Assembly: GCA_012656075.1 (NCBI GenBank)
Contig: JAAKBF010000224.1
Location: forward strand, 1-64,000
Direction: 5' to 3'
DNA from: Phytophthora hibernalis
Taxonomy: Eukaryota > Oomycota > Peronosporomycetes > Peronosporales > Peronosporaceae
DNA: 64,000 bases
The position numbers and the translations under genes were made by a program. The notes under the pieces are model-generated. The model did no database searches. It was given only the letters and a program-made list of their open reading frames with translations, and was not told the origin of the DNA. Shown here in pieces: positions 34,508 to 45,897 of the stretch. The stretch's first letter is position 1, and each line of letters begins with the position of its first letter.

Positions 34508-35437
34508 TCAGTGATGCTCGCTTCGTTTGTTTGAGCTGTTGTGGGTTCTTTCTCGGTTTCTCGCTTTACGATGCTCGTCAATTTCTGTAATGGCATCGTG
34601 TTTCTTGCTCTCCACAATTTCAATGAGGAGGGCCTCCCGCTCGGTGACTGCGTCAGCATGAACTCAGCGGAACGCAGCTTAGTGTCTGGTGAGAAGAATT
34701 CAACAAATGCACTGACCTAGCTTTTTCTCCAGCTCTTTCAAAACTATTGCATGCTGCTCGGAGGTCCCGCGTCTCGCAATATCTAGAGCCGATCCCGCCG
34801 TAAAACAGTCCTTGGTAACGGAAGCATTGTAACGCGACAAAAGGTTTACCATGTCGACGCGCGCATGAATCACCGCCCATCGAAGTGCCGAGTAGCCTCC
34901 TCGATCGACTAAATCCGTTTGAGCACCTCGCTCGAGCAAAAATTTGATCACCTTCATTCGCTTGTTGCGGCACGCTACGATGAGAGCAGTCTCGCGAAGC
35001 TAAATTACGAAGTGAATGTCGGGACTCGTTGAAAAGGAGTCGGACCCAGACTCACCTTTGAGATCGCGTTGATGTCAGCCTTGTAGTGCAGCAAAAGCCG
35101 CAGCAAATAATACTTCCAGACTACAACCAGCAGCGATCAGAAGGTGAATCCAACAAAGGTGACATCTCCTTGACTGCACCTTGCTCGCGTACACGATGGG
35201 CGGGTTACCCAGACTGTCACAGTCGTTCAAGTTGTAGCAACCGGCACGCAACAGGGTCCTAAAAGAGTCGTAAGCGACGTCACAGAAGCCCAACTACTAA
35301 ACCTCAAATCATATTGAACTCACCAGATCACGAGTATTCCAAGAGGGTAAAGACCGTGATAATAGTACTGTGTGCACTTGCTCCGCAAGAAGGAATTGCT
35401 CATAGTCGAAATCATCATCGCTATCTTCCTCTTCCAT
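34508..35437 (-). CDS. Ankyrin-repeat protein (four exons)
   Basis: The start at 35437 reads MEEEDSDDDFDYEQFLLAEQ, an acidic N-terminus. Exon 1 is 35437-35324. Exon 3 is 34999-34717 and exon 4 is 34647-34508, separated by introns of 56 and 69 bp. Ankyrin repeats are visible as DSLGNPPIVYASK, LLRLLLHYKADINAIS, ETALIVACRNKRMKVIKFLL and SALRWAVIHARVDMVNLLSR. The last exon is a charged coiled coil (TEREALLIEIVESKKHDAIT). Exon 2 (about 35056-35290) does not read through. It probably contains a further intron starting GTGCAG near 35180 and lacks one base at that donor. Probably a scaffold protein of about 250 residues; partner unknown. It lies 162 bp downstream of the THOC1 stop. Confidence 0.7.
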
Positions 35438-35599
35438 GATCGAAAACAAGAGATCGTGATCTGTAGATCATCTCGATCACTTACTACTACTGTGGTAGAT
35501 CGCGGTATGTCATGGGTAAAGTCTGCTTGGTATTTGAAAAATAAACAGAATGAGTTTCAACACGAGCTAGCTGGGCATGATGGCATGATTCTGATGCAA

Positions 35600-37950
35600 T
35601 CATGCTTCTTCGCCATCCTGGAGAACACAACGCAACGACGATATTAGTACATTTGCGTAGCAGTTGAATTTGACAACCATAAACGTACCTCGACGTCGTC
35701 GTCACGGATTCTAATCCGCTCGCGCTTGCTTGGCGGTTCATTTCCATTTTGAAGACGCTTGAGTGAGTCGCTTCGCTCCCGCTTAATACCAGGCACCTTG
35801 CGGTCAGCATCCTTATCTCCCTTGGGGTCCTCTTTAGCATCTTCATCCTTAAGAGACAAGGTTGTTGCTTGTTGGGGCGTTGTGACTGAAGCTTCAGGGG
35901 TGGTTTCGTTACTCGCATCAGTGGTGTCCATGCCCAAGATACCCTTCACAAGCGTGCCTGCCCCCTTCACGGCCAAGTCCAGATTTTTTACGCTTCCCTT
36001 CATTGCTGCGCGCATTGTTCGCCAGCAAACCATCTCATCCTTGTCAGGCCAATACTCTTCCTCCATGCCATTTTCAGGGTCCCATGCCTCCTTGAAGCGG
36101 TCCGTGTACGCTGTCAAAGAAACCTCCGTGGCTACCGCACCAGCAAAACATCGGCCACAACAGTTTAGATATCTTCGTGAAAGCATGAACGAACACAAGA
36201 ACGTTCCAACACTCACCTCTTTCTTTGCCCTTAATCTTTTCCAAGATTTGCGATGGCTTCGAGCTCTCCAACAGAATTTGTTCCAGCAGAGGCGAGGTTA
36301 GCTGACGACGAGCTCGCTTCACAACGTGTTTAGGAGAAGATGAACCCTCCTTCTCCGTTGCAACAGGGTACTTTTCGTATCCCGGGCACTTCTCCTGTTT
36401 CCACTTGACCCAGTTCCGCTCGCGCTCGAGAACGTACGAAACCATTTCGTTGAAACCTTCCCCATCAGATGGTGTTTGCTTTAGCAGCGCGACTACACGC
36501 TCAGTAAGGTCGCCAAGCATTGCTTTCGGTGTCGTGCTGCCCATAGGTGGTTTTGCCCTCGCCAAGTCGTTGAATAGAATCAGAAACTGTGTCAGCATGC
36601 ATTCCCTGAGGATCGGGTCACGTAGCTGCAGTCTGAAAAGACGGCTGTTCGTTAGGTACTTCGGCTGGAAGAAGTGTTCCTGTGAGCCTTGGTCATTTGC
36701 ATCCTTGGTGGCATCGTTCTCCGGCTCGTGCATCGTGACATCCGCCGAGTGGATGGCACCTCCACTGGTACCCAATAAGTCCCGCGATCGTTCCAGGTCA
36801 TCCGGCGAAAACGCGTTTCCTTCAAAAGCTGCCAGAACCACATTCAGCTCAGTGAACTGAATGCATCACACGTCAACAGGAGGAGCATGTTAATCAAAGC
36901 ATTAAAAAGAAGCAACTACCATCCACGAAACGTACAAACTTCTCCCAGTTCTCCGCCGACTGCGTGGCCATCTGATGCTCACGGAAGAAGCTCTGCAGGT
37001 CCCAAAAGGTGCGATAGAGGTTGTAGTCGATTGGCCCCACGTCGGCGCTAGGATCACTATCAATCTGCGAAATGACCACCACCATAAGTATATCTGCTCT
37101 CAATCCAACCAAATCGCAACTCTCACCTCCAGCACAGGAACAGCTTCCGAAGCCTTCGCAACATCTGTAGCCTCAGCCGAGTCAAACGCATCTTCGTCTT
37201 CGAACACCGTCACATTGGTCACGTTTGACTTGCCCGTCAGGTTCACAGCCGAGCGCTCGGACAGCGCGAACGTGAACGACAGGAACACCAAGATCTTGCC
37301 GCAGAACACACTGTTGTGCGTTTTGGAGAGACGACGCAGCAGGGCGTTGCACATCCGCAGCAGACACAGAGACGCCTTGGTCGTGCGGCCCTTCTCCGCG
37401 ATGAACTCGGGCTGTTGGAGCAACAATTCACGTCAGTGTCTCTTGAGCTTTTAACAACCACAATCTCCAATAAACTCACCGTCGTAAGCTTGTTTTTGCG
37501 GGACTCCAGCAGTTCCCACACTTTCTCGCACGTGTTGATGGTCTGGCCCTCCATCAGGTCCTCCAGCACCTTGTAGGGCGTGCTGTTGATTAGGAACTTC
37601 TTGCTCACGCCGGCGATGCACAGGTCCAGCAGCGCCGGGACGCCCACGCTGCAGGGCGTGGCGTGGGCCTCCGTCATGAGCTTCCACGAGAGCTTCTCCA
37701 CCACCTTCTGCACCGCCAGATCCAGCACATTGTGCGTGAACTCCTGCGGCCGCGGGCTCTTGAGCTCGTCCTCCACGACGCCCAGTGTGCGGCTGTACAG
37801 TCGGTCCAGACGCGACAGCGCGTCGTCACGCGCGAAGAAGTCGCCGATGGCTTTCTACAGCCAAGGAAGAGCGAGTTAGAGGCTGTAGGGGTGGCTATAG
37901 AGGGAGGGAGAGCGACGCACCTCCGCGGTCTTGGCCAGCTCCAGCGCCAT
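35600..37950 (-). CDS. THOC1: THO complex subunit 1
   Basis: THOC1/Hpr1 is a core subunit of the THO complex, which couples transcription to mRNP packaging and nuclear export. Exons (minus) are 37950-37921 (MALELAKTAE), 37854-37480, 37411-37127, 37064-~36920, ~36850-36217, 36110-35689 and 35617-35600. Most introns are 62-106 bp. Family signatures are clear: YNLYRTFWDLQSFFREHQMA with WEKFVRFVD, LTNSRLFRLQLRDPILRECM with LTQFLILFNDL, and PSDGEGFNEMVSYVLERERN with WVKWKQEKCPGYEKY. The C-terminal third is charged and disordered (KVPGIKRERSDSLKRL, SKRERIRIRDDDVE), ending DGEEA. Total length is about 630 residues, close to the human protein. The joint between exons 4 and 5 is uncertain by a few codons because the phases do not match. 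Confidence 0.9.
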
Positions 37951-39350
37951 GTTGGATGGATAATGGCCGGATCGGAATTTGGAGGAAAGATGTGACACAC
38001 GATTGGTACGTGGAATGGTGTGGCGTACATTAAACGTGACGACTCACGATACCGGTACTGTCGGTGCATTAGATTGCTGTATTAATAGCTTGTGGCTACA
38101 ATATTGAGGACAGCAGGTAGCTACATGTAGTAGCTACTACATGTTGCAACATGTACCAGGGGAGCCCCAAGCGGCCCGAGGATTCGGCTGACAGCGGTGC
38201 TGCAGACTGAGCATCTATCCATGCAGCCATGACAACGGCGGCATTCCACTGGACTCACTCGCAGTTGCACATCTTGCAACACTCAGATACGGACGACACA
38301 TGGGGTGGACGGGCTTCATAGCGAACTTCTATCGCTTTCGCCATGGCACGCTGCGTCATGCTGTTGTCTCTTGTGGTGAGGCCGTTCTATTTGAGAGTGA
38401 GACCCTTGTTGTCGGCACAAGTCGCGACGTATTACAGGCGACGTGTGCCAATCAAAAGCTGGTGAAACCGCGTTATAAGTTGGCAATGCCGGTGGCAATT
38501 CTCTAATTACCCTGCGCGGCCTGGACTCTGCAAACTGCAAGCGAAGCAACCTGTGCTGCTCCAAACACTTGCATCCGCCCAGAGGTGATTCGCTGGCAGT
38601 GAATGCCGTGTCCCATGATGGTGGAGCCGCACGCACGCCCAAATGATAGCAGAAAGTGCCAGAGATGCCGGAGCTCGCCCGAAAGCAAGAATGAGCGAGG
38701 CAGCAGTATCCACCGTAAGCTTTAGCACAAGACTGCAGTCCTTCTTGGTGGACAGAGACTATTTATACAAACTGAGGAACGGATGTCATCTAGTTACAAA
38801 TCATAGAAGTCGGAGATGCCGGCAGGGAAACTACACCCGAGCCTCACCCTTGAAAACCCTGAGAGCGGTGACACAACCCTAAGCCGAGCAAGGTGTGACC
38901 CTGCTTGGTCCTGGTTTAAGCCCGCGTGCTGCGCACACGGATCTTTAAACCACAGGCGTTGTTTCGGCTTGCCGAGCGAGTTGAGATTCACCCCTCCTCA
39001 ATTTTGTAGTAGAAAAGGGCCAACAAATAGCCCACATACAAAGCTAAGTGAATCCAGTTTGTAATAATAGTCACTTTCCTTCTTGGTGGAGGCTGACATC
39101 TGTCCTGCGACGCCGGCGCTGACGAAAATCAAGCGGAATCTCCACGCTTCCATCCATACTTTAATCAAGTTGTTTATCCTCTACGGCTATGCACGTATGG
39201 ACAATTCACAAGAGCTGAGATTCGCATATAAAAACGAGCCAAACCAGAATGATTGTCGAGAGCCTACGAGCCAGACGTCATCGGATCCGCAGCCACGCAC
39301 ATTTTCATCATTCCACCATCCTCCGAGTCGAGCGCAAGTCTCTTTCTTCC
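37951..39350. other. Divergent intergenic region
   Basis: 1.4 kb between the start of THOC1 (minus) and the first transporter (plus), so it should hold both promoters. Short frames only. Around 38110-38160 there is a TAGCTACATGTAGTAGCTAC palindrome-like stretch. No repeat family is recognised. Confidence 0.5.
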
Positions 39351-40817
39351 ATGGTGCAACATCCGACGCTCAATTCCAGCGCCAGCGCGAGCTACGGCTC
39401 TGTGGCGACCGATGTGCCGCCCAAGAACTTCGCGCCGAGCCCTCGCCGCCGCCTCTCGCAGTGGTACATCAACATGGCGCTCATCAACTTCGTCGAGTTC
39501 TCGGCCGAGTCTTCTCGCGGCGTCGTGCTGGCCACGCTCTTCCTCTACAACAAGTCGCTGGGCGGAGATCTGGCCTTCATGGGGCTGCTCACGTCGCTCT
39601 TCTCGGTGGGGAGACTCATCTCGTCCACGATCTTCGGCTGGATGTGCGACCGCTACTCGTTCCGCTCAGTTTACCTCGTGTCTTCAGGCATTTGCTTGCT
39701 GGGGAACCTCATCTACTTGATGGCAGACATCCACGTGACCGACAGTTTGACAGTCTTGGCGGCCAGTCGCTTCATCGTGGGCTTCGGTGCTGGCAACCGC
39801 AGTGTGTGTCGCGCAGATGTGGCGTCCATGACCACCATCAACCAGCGCCTGCGCTACCTCACAATTCTAGCTACGGTTGTGTTCCTCGGATACGCGCTGA
39901 CCCCTGGACTCGGCAGCCTCGTGGCAGATGTGGACGTGTTCTTCTGCGGGATGCACTTCAACAAGTTCACGTCGCCAGGCGTGATCCTCGTGCTGTTCAA
40001 CCTGCTGACGATCTTCGGCATGCTCACGTCCTACGATGCGTCTGTGGGCATCCACGACGGCCCACTCGAGTCTCCGAACACGGCGGCCACGAGGAACACG
40101 CTGTCCGACTTGACGGCCATGCCCGAGCGCATTGTGAACATTGGCGCATTGGTCTTCATCTTCCTCAACTTCAACGCGCGCGGCATCCTGTCAGTGTTCG
40201 AGACTGTCAACATCCCGCTATTCCTGCAAGTGACGGGCAGCGACCCAAACAGCGTTGCTGCTGTCGTCGACGCGTCTAACTTCCAGTTCTACCTGGGTCT
40301 GCTTGGTCTCGTGACGTACTTCTCCATTGAATACTTCCGCAAGAGCATGACTGATGTCAACTGGGTGCAGCTCGGCTTTGCGTTCCTGCTTACGGGCAAC
40401 ATCTTGCTCGTGGTGATGCCGGACTCTCTGACGTTTGGTCGCCTGGGTTTTGCCGAGCTTTTGGTGTGGAGCATTGGTTGTCCGATTACAACAGCGGTTG
40501 TGGTGGCTGCCTTCTCTAAGCTGCTCGGTGGACGACCGCAGGGTACGCTTATGGGTCTGCTTGGTTCTGCTGGATCCGTTTCGCGCATCATTTTACCGCT
40601 GTTGCCGGCTGCGATCCCAACGTTGACCCCGGTCTTCATGATCAACATTACGCTGTGCACGCTCAGTGTGGCGCTGCTGTGGTGGTACAGCCGTGTCGTA
40701 TACAGAACGAAGTTAGCGCTGCTTGCTGACGTCGAATATGCTTTCCGGGTTGTATCTCCGCCGAACGATCTGCGGTCTCCGCTGGGATCTGACAAGGTGG
40801 ATTTTGAAGATAACTAA
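39351..40817 (+). CDS. MFS transporter, MFSD8/CLN7-like, copy 1
   Basis: A 488-residue, intron-less membrane protein. The start MVQHPTLNSSA at 39351 aligns with the N-termini of its paralogues; the open frame extends 34 codons further upstream. A short cytosolic N-terminus ends in SPRRRLSQWY, then about 11-12 transmembrane helices follow. The MFS motif A lies between helices 2 and 3 (GRLISSTIFGWMCDRYSFRS). The helix-4/5 segment ASRFIVGFGAGNRSVCRAD and the late motif FSKLLGGRPQGTLMGLLGS both resemble CLN7/MFSD8, a lysosomal MFS protein in animals. The substrate cannot be inferred. The tail VVSPPNDLRSPLGSDKVDF is conserved in the paralogues and may be a sorting signal. Confidence 0.9.
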   Translation: MVQHPTLNSSASASYGSVATDVPPKNFAPSPRRRLSQWYINMALINFVEFSAESSRGVVLATLFLYNKSLGGDLAFMGLLTSLFSVGRLISSTIFGWMCDRYSFRSVYLVSSGICLLGNLIYLMADIHVTDSLTVLAASRFIVGFGAGNRSVCRADVASMTTINQRLRYLTILATVVFLGYALTPGLGSLVADVDVFFCGMHFNKFTSPGVILVLFNLLTIFGMLTSYDASVGIHDGPLESPNTAATRNTLSDLTAMPERIVNIGALVFIFLNFNARGILSVFETVNIPLFLQVTGSDPNSVAAVVDASNFQFYLGLLGLVTYFSIEYFRKSMTDVNWVQLGFAFLLTGNILLVVMPDSLTFGRLGFAELLVWSIGCPITTAVVVAAFSKLLGGRPQGTLMGLLGSAGSVSRIILPLLPAAIPTLTPVFMINITLCTLSVALLWWYSRVVYRTKLALLADVEYAFRVVSPPNDLRSPLGSDKVDFEDN

Positions 40818-41110
40818 AGCGTACTAATGATGTAACATTTGAATGATAGTTCATCCTTGTATTCCTGCCTAGCGCGTGAAAGCAGTCTTGGTGATTGGAA
40901 GCCACCACCGAGCCGGCAGTTAGCAACATCCCATTTTGATTCGACTGACCTTGTGATTCGGTAGTAACGACGCACGAGAAGAACGATCTCACTCGCCTTC
41001 AGAGATTTCGCATTCCGTTTCACGTTTCGCGCGCGATGCAGCCGCTGCGTTGTTGACGATGCCGTTCACGTGTAAGAACCATTCTACAAGTTCCTGCAGA
41101 CGCAAGCAAG

Positions 41111-42550
41111 ATGACCAACTACTCAACAGTGCCGCTGAAAGATGACGGGCCCGGTGTGTCGTACGGATCGATCGAAAGAAAACCCGTACAGGCTCGAAGC
41201 CGTGCAGCGCATTGGTATTCCAACATGGCCATGATCAACTTTGTCGAATTTGCAGCTGAGGCTTCCCGAGGTGTGGTGTTGGCAACACTCTTCCTCTACG
41301 CCAAGTCTCTCGGTGGAGGTTTGGGCCACATGGGGTTGCTCACGTCGCTGTTTTCGGTCGGGCGCCTCATTTCGTCGATGCTGTTTGGCTGGATGTGCGA
41401 CCACTACTCCTTTCGCTCGGTGTATCTCTTGTCGTCAAGCATTTGCCTCGTTGGAAATATCGTGTATCTGTTGGCAGAGGGCTATGCTACCAGTGGAGGT
41501 TTGATCGTGTTGTCTGCAAGTCGCTTTATCGTGGGCTTTGGTGCTGGTAACCGCAGCGTGTGCCGCGCTGACGTTGCTGCCATGACCACAGTCAGCCAGC
41601 GACTGCCGTACATGACCATCCTGTCCACCGTCGAGTTTCTCGCCTACGCGCTCACACCCGGTCTCGGTAGCCTCGTTGCAAATACCGACACTTTCGTACT
41701 CGGTATCCACTTGAACCAGTTCACAGCACCCGGAGTCATTCTTGTTGTGCTTAATGCATTGTCCATCGTTGGCATGCTCGTAGCGTACGATGTATCGGTG
41801 AAGTCGCACGACGGTCCTCAAGAACCTACAGGCAGGACTCAGACTAGCAACACACGAAACGAAGCAATCAGCCTGCCTGACCGCATCGTTCACATTGGCG
41901 CCGCAGTGTACATCTTCCTCAATTTCAACGCTCGTGGCATGCTGTCGGTTTTCGAGACGGTGAATATCCCGCTCTTCCTGCAGGTCACCGGCAAAGATCC
42001 GAGCACCGTGAGCGCCGTCGTGGAGGCCTCCAACTTCCAGTTCTACTTGGGGTTGCTTGGGCTGGTGACGTACTTTTCAATCGAGTACTTCCGCAACAGC
42101 GTCTCCGACGTGAGCTGGGTGCAGCTGGGCTTCGTCTCGCTGCTCCTTGGTAATGGTGTACTGGCAGTGGTGCCTGCCACTGACCTGTCAATTGTGCTTC
42201 TCGGAGTCGCCGAGATGCTGGTCTGGAGTATTGGTTGTCCGATCACGACCGCAGTCGGCGTGGCAGCCTTCTCCAAACTACTGGGAGGACGTCCACAGGG
42301 TACGCTCATGGGTCTGTTTGGCTCGGCCGCCTCCGTCTCACGCATTATCCTGCCACTCATCCCCGCGGCCATCTCCACGCTTACGCCGGTTTTCTGGATC
42401 AATATTTCGCTGTGCGTGTTGAGCGTGGCGATGCTGTGGTGGTTCAATCGCCTGGCGATCACGACGAGGATGGACTTGCTGGCCGACACCGAAAAAGCTT
42501 ATCCATACCCGCCCAGCGTGGTCGTCGCGAAAGACCGACTCAGAACTTGA
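41111..42550 (+). CDS. MFS transporter, MFSD8/CLN7-like, copy 2
   Basis: A 479-residue paralogue starting MTNYSTVPLKDDGPGVSYGS, 293 bp after copy 1 and in the same direction. Motif A reads GRLISSMLFGWMCDHYSFRS, with His replacing the Arg found in copy 1. The GAGNRSVCRAD and KLLGGRPQGTLMGLFGS motifs are kept. It is the most divergent of the five. Its C-terminus (AYPYPPSVVVAKDRLRT) lacks the SPPNDxRSPLGSDK tail shared by the others, so any signal there is lost. One exon, no frame break. Confidence 0.9.
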   Translation: MTNYSTVPLKDDGPGVSYGSIERKPVQARSRAAHWYSNMAMINFVEFAAEASRGVVLATLFLYAKSLGGGLGHMGLLTSLFSVGRLISSMLFGWMCDHYSFRSVYLLSSSICLVGNIVYLLAEGYATSGGLIVLSASRFIVGFGAGNRSVCRADVAAMTTVSQRLPYMTILSTVEFLAYALTPGLGSLVANTDTFVLGIHLNQFTAPGVILVVLNALSIVGMLVAYDVSVKSHDGPQEPTGRTQTSNTRNEAISLPDRIVHIGAAVYIFLNFNARGMLSVFETVNIPLFLQVTGKDPSTVSAVVEASNFQFYLGLLGLVTYFSIEYFRNSVSDVSWVQLGFVSLLLGNGVLAVVPATDLSIVLLGVAEMLVWSIGCPITTAVGVAAFSKLLGGRPQGTLMGLFGSAASVSRIILPLIPAAISTLTPVFWINISLCVLSVAMLWWFNRLAITTRMDLLADTEKAYPYPPSVVVAKDRLRT

Positions 42551-43458
42551 CGATGAGAGCCCAATCTACTTGCGATGACTAAGCATGATAAAAGCGTTCC
42601 TTTCGTAACTTAGTTTTAAGCTTAGTGGCTGCTTTGTTCAGACAACGAAGCTCTCTCCATTTGCACCTCGATGTAACTTGAGGTGGCAACGCTCGTGTGA
42701 GTGCGCGCACAGCCATCTTTGAGGTGTTTGAGCAACTCGCTGGAGGAGGGCAAGTGGAAGTGCTCTTCACGCAGGACTTCAACAGCTGGCGGCAGGGCCG
42801 GAACATGAACCTGGATGGGCAAGGCCGGAACAACCAAAAGATACTTTCTCTTCAGCAACTGTCCTTGCTCTACTTTACCCCAAAATTGCCACAACTCATG
42901 CATTTGCCAGCTGGTACCCGGACGTCGCTAGTTTCATGCGTGCCAAGAAGCGGAGGCAATAGGGAGAGTGCAGTGCACCTCCGCGCGGCTGAGCTTTCGC
43001 AGAACCCAGCCATCAATGCACAAGCCGATGCAAAGTGCTGCCAGCAATCGAAGCTCGTGGCAGAAGAGCTTCTTGTTCAACGTGTCCAACGTACCGGTAT
43101 GTACATGTGTGTGGCTTCAAGCGTGACTCTGCCGGGCAGAGCCAATGCAACCAGACACCAACCCTCGCTGCGTAAGACGCGCGCCGACGTGGCACACTGG
43201 TCGCATCATATGGTCCTGCCAAGATTCGACCATTCCCAAGCCGCGATGACTTCCTTTGTGCACCAAGTGACAAACTGCTCCGAATCCTACGATCTCCACG
43301 ACCGCAAGTTGCCAGCAACCATGATGAGACCAGCAGGGCACAAGTCTCACATCAGCGTGTTTCTAATTGAGACCTGGCCTTTCTGCGCTTATCCGTCGCC
43401 TGAGGTGGCCGTAGGAGTCTCCTGAGCTGGTCTCACTTGTGCGGGACCTGCTCTCACT
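42551..43458. other. Intergenic region
   Basis: Contains a 242-codon plus-strand frame (42697-43425) that begins with a GTG, has an average unstructured composition and no recognisable domain, and overlaps minus-strand frames. I do not support it as a gene. The 3' end probably carries the promoter of copy 3. Confidence 0.45.
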
Positions 43459-43584
43459 ATGACCACGAGGCTGTCGCCCCTCCGCCTGGACGTCACCCCA
43501 CCCTCCGATCCGGCGCAGTGCCCCATTCCCAATTCTCCCGAGCCAAGGCCAAGCGCAACTTCCCACGACGCTTCACTCGACGTC

Positions 43585-45039
43585 ATGACTGCGCTGGCCG
43601 TCAACGCCGCAGCCACGTACGGCACCGCCGAGCTGCCCAAGCCCCGCAACTTCGACGCAAGTCCACGCCGCCGCCTCTCGCAGTGGTACATCAACATGGT
43701 CATGATCAACTTCGTTGAGTTCGCGGCCGAGTCGTCGCGCGGCGTCGTGCTGGCCACGCTCTTCCTCTACACCAAGTCTTTGGGCGGAGATTTGGCCTTC
43801 ATGGGCATGCTCACGTCGCTCTTCTCGGTGGGGAGACTCATCTCGTCCACCGTCTTCGGCTGGATGTGCGACCACTACTCGTTCCGCTCCGTCTACCTCG
43901 TGTCCTCGGGTATTTGTCTGGTGGGGAACGTCATCTACCTCATCGCAGACCAGCACGTGACCGGCAGCTTGACGGCGTTGGCGGTCAGTCGCTTCATCGT
44001 GGGCTTCGGTGCTGGCAACCGCAGCGTGTGTCGCGCGGACGTGGCGTCCATCACGACCATCAACCAGAGGCTGCCCTACCTCACCATGCTGGCCACCGTG
44101 GTCTTCCTTGGATACGCGTTGACGCCCGGTCTCGGCAGTCTCGTGGCCAACACGGACTCGTATCTGTGGGGCATCCACTTCAACAAGTTCACGTCTCCCG
44201 GCATGATCCTGGTCGTGTTCAACTTGATGACCATCATCGGCATGGTGACGGTGTACGACGAGTCTGTCGGTGTCCAGGACGGGCCGATCGAGTCCCCGAG
44301 AGAGTCTGCTACGAGCAACACGCTCAGTGACCCAACGACGATGCCTGAGCGCATTGTGAACGTTGGTGCGGCAGTCTTCATCTTCCTCAACTTCAATGCG
44401 CGTGGCATCTTGTCAGTGTTCGAGACAGTAAACATCCCGCTGTTCATCGAAGCGACCGGCAGTGATCCTGAAAGTGTGAGCGCCGTGATAGACGCCTCCA
44501 ACTTCCAATTCTACTTGGGCTTGCTGGGTCTGCTGTCGTACTTCTCCATCGAATACTTCCGCCACAGTCTGCGAGATGTCCACTGGGTGCAGCTTGGCTT
44601 CGTGATGTTGCTGGCAGGCAACGTGCTGCTTGTTCTGGCGCCAGCTGAGCTCTCGTTCTCGCAGCTTGCGGTTGCCGAGTTCCTGGTGTGGAGTGTGGGC
44701 TGTCCCATCACGACCGCGGTGGTGCTGGCCGCGTTCTCGAAGCTGCTGGGTGGTCGCCCGCAAGGCACGCTCATGGGTTTGCTCGGCTCTGCTGCGTCGG
44801 TGTCCCGCATTGTGCTCCCACTACTGCCGGCGGCCATTCCGACGTTGACCCCAGTGTTTTGGATCAACATTGTCTTGTGCGCACTGAGCATGGTGCTGCT
44901 CTGGTGGTACAGCAAACTCGTGCACAAGACCAAGATGGCTATGCTCTCCGATGTCGAGAATGCGTTCCGGATCGTGTCTCCCCCGAACGACCCCCGGTCG
45001 CCGCTGGGCTCGGACAAGGTCGACTTCCCAGACAAATAA
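43585..45039 (+). CDS. MFS transporter, MFSD8/CLN7-like, copy 3
   Basis: A 484-residue paralogue if Met at 43585 (MTALAVNAAATYGTAELPKP) is used. An in-frame Met at 43459 would add 42 Pro/Ser-rich residues not matched by the paralogues. It is very close to copy 1 in the core: SPRRRLSQWYINM, GWMCDHYSFRSVYLVSSGIC, RFIVGFGAGNRSVCRAD, FSKLLGGRPQGTLMGLLGS. The C-terminal tail SPPNDPRSPLGSDKVDFPDK is conserved. One exon, no disruption. Confidence 0.9.
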   Translation: MTALAVNAAATYGTAELPKPRNFDASPRRRLSQWYINMVMINFVEFAAESSRGVVLATLFLYTKSLGGDLAFMGMLTSLFSVGRLISSTVFGWMCDHYSFRSVYLVSSGICLVGNVIYLIADQHVTGSLTALAVSRFIVGFGAGNRSVCRADVASITTINQRLPYLTMLATVVFLGYALTPGLGSLVANTDSYLWGIHFNKFTSPGMILVVFNLMTIIGMVTVYDESVGVQDGPIESPRESATSNTLSDPTTMPERIVNVGAAVFIFLNFNARGILSVFETVNIPLFIEATGSDPESVSAVIDASNFQFYLGLLGLLSYFSIEYFRHSLRDVHWVQLGFVMLLAGNVLLVLAPAELSFSQLAVAEFLVWSVGCPITTAVVLAAFSKLLGGRPQGTLMGLLGSAASVSRIVLPLLPAAIPTLTPVFWINIVLCALSMVLLWWYSKLVHKTKMAMLSDVENAFRIVSPPNDPRSPLGSDKVDFPDK

Positions 45040-45897
45040 GCACGGCGAAGCGCCTAATCCAGCATCAGTACACACAACGGCGTGGGTAGTTTACCTTTCC
45101 TCGATAGTATGTTAGTCAATCGCCGCTTACCAAGATTTGGTGTGGATCGCTAATTAATGTATTCGTTCGTAGTTTTTCCTACGAAAATCACAACTAACGT
45201 TACAAGTACTTCGCTTCCCCGATTTCAAGGGTGCTTCGGATGCCCCCAGGAGGCGATCTTCTTTGAGGTTGCAGATCTGTCTTTCGTTCAAAGTTGAAGT
45301 TGGTTTGTACATCGCGCCGGAACGAAGCAGCGTCTTTACGATGAATCTCATTGCCTAGACCTCATCCGACACTCTGGAACGCCTTCTGGACGGCGATCCG
45401 GGCTTGGAATCCAGTGGATCGGCAGCGGGACAGCCGGTCTTCGGTGCCGTCTCAACTCGTAGCAGCAGCTCTCTTGTCAAAGTTGAACGCAAGCATATGG
45501 GCAGGGCAGCATGAAATCTCTCCATTATTGTTTCTACCGCATCAATTTTTCGCCAGGCTTTGCTGTAAACAGACGATGCCCTCGACCCGCACTGCGTCAC
45601 AGCGCGATTCGCCGTATTTGAGGACTCCCTGTTGAAGTGAGAGTGAAGTCGTCGTGCTTAAGCCCCTGAATCACTTTTGTTTGGTGTGGCTTGCTCAAAT
45701 AATCGGCCACGCAACTGTGGAGTAAGCTTTTCAACGAGGAATCAATCTTGTTCATTTCGTGCAATCGTCTTGAACAAGCTAACCAAATTGACGCCCAAGT
45801 TTCACCACTCACGTAGCAAGAGCGACTGAGGCACTTTCAGGTGGTAGCGAGCGTGTACTCAATTCAAAATGCAGCTGTTCACGTCGTCGCCTATCAA
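45040..45897. other. Intergenic region
   Basis: Only short frames without recognised motifs. It ends where the homology to the downstream duplicated block begins. Confidence 0.5.

Noticed and set aside
34120..34659. 179-codon minus-strand frame downstream of the ankyrin repeats
   Set aside because: A different frame joined by a canonical 69 bp intron gives a coiled coil continuing the ankyrin protein and stops at 34508.
35759..36860. Plus-strand frames of 180 and 151 codons
   Set aside because: Antisense to THOC1 exons with recognised family motifs.
39083..40279. 398-codon plus-strand frame
   Set aside because: Shifted-frame shadow of transporter copy 1, rich in His/Arg/Gln with no hydrophobic pattern.
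42697..43425. 242-codon plus-strand frame between transporters 2 and 3
   Set aside because: No domain, GTG start only, no similarity to neighbours; overlaps equally long minus frames.
43585..45039. SPX-MFS phosphate transporter identity for the transporter family
   Set aside because: No SPX domain precedes the first helix in any copy; the N-termini are only ~40 residues.
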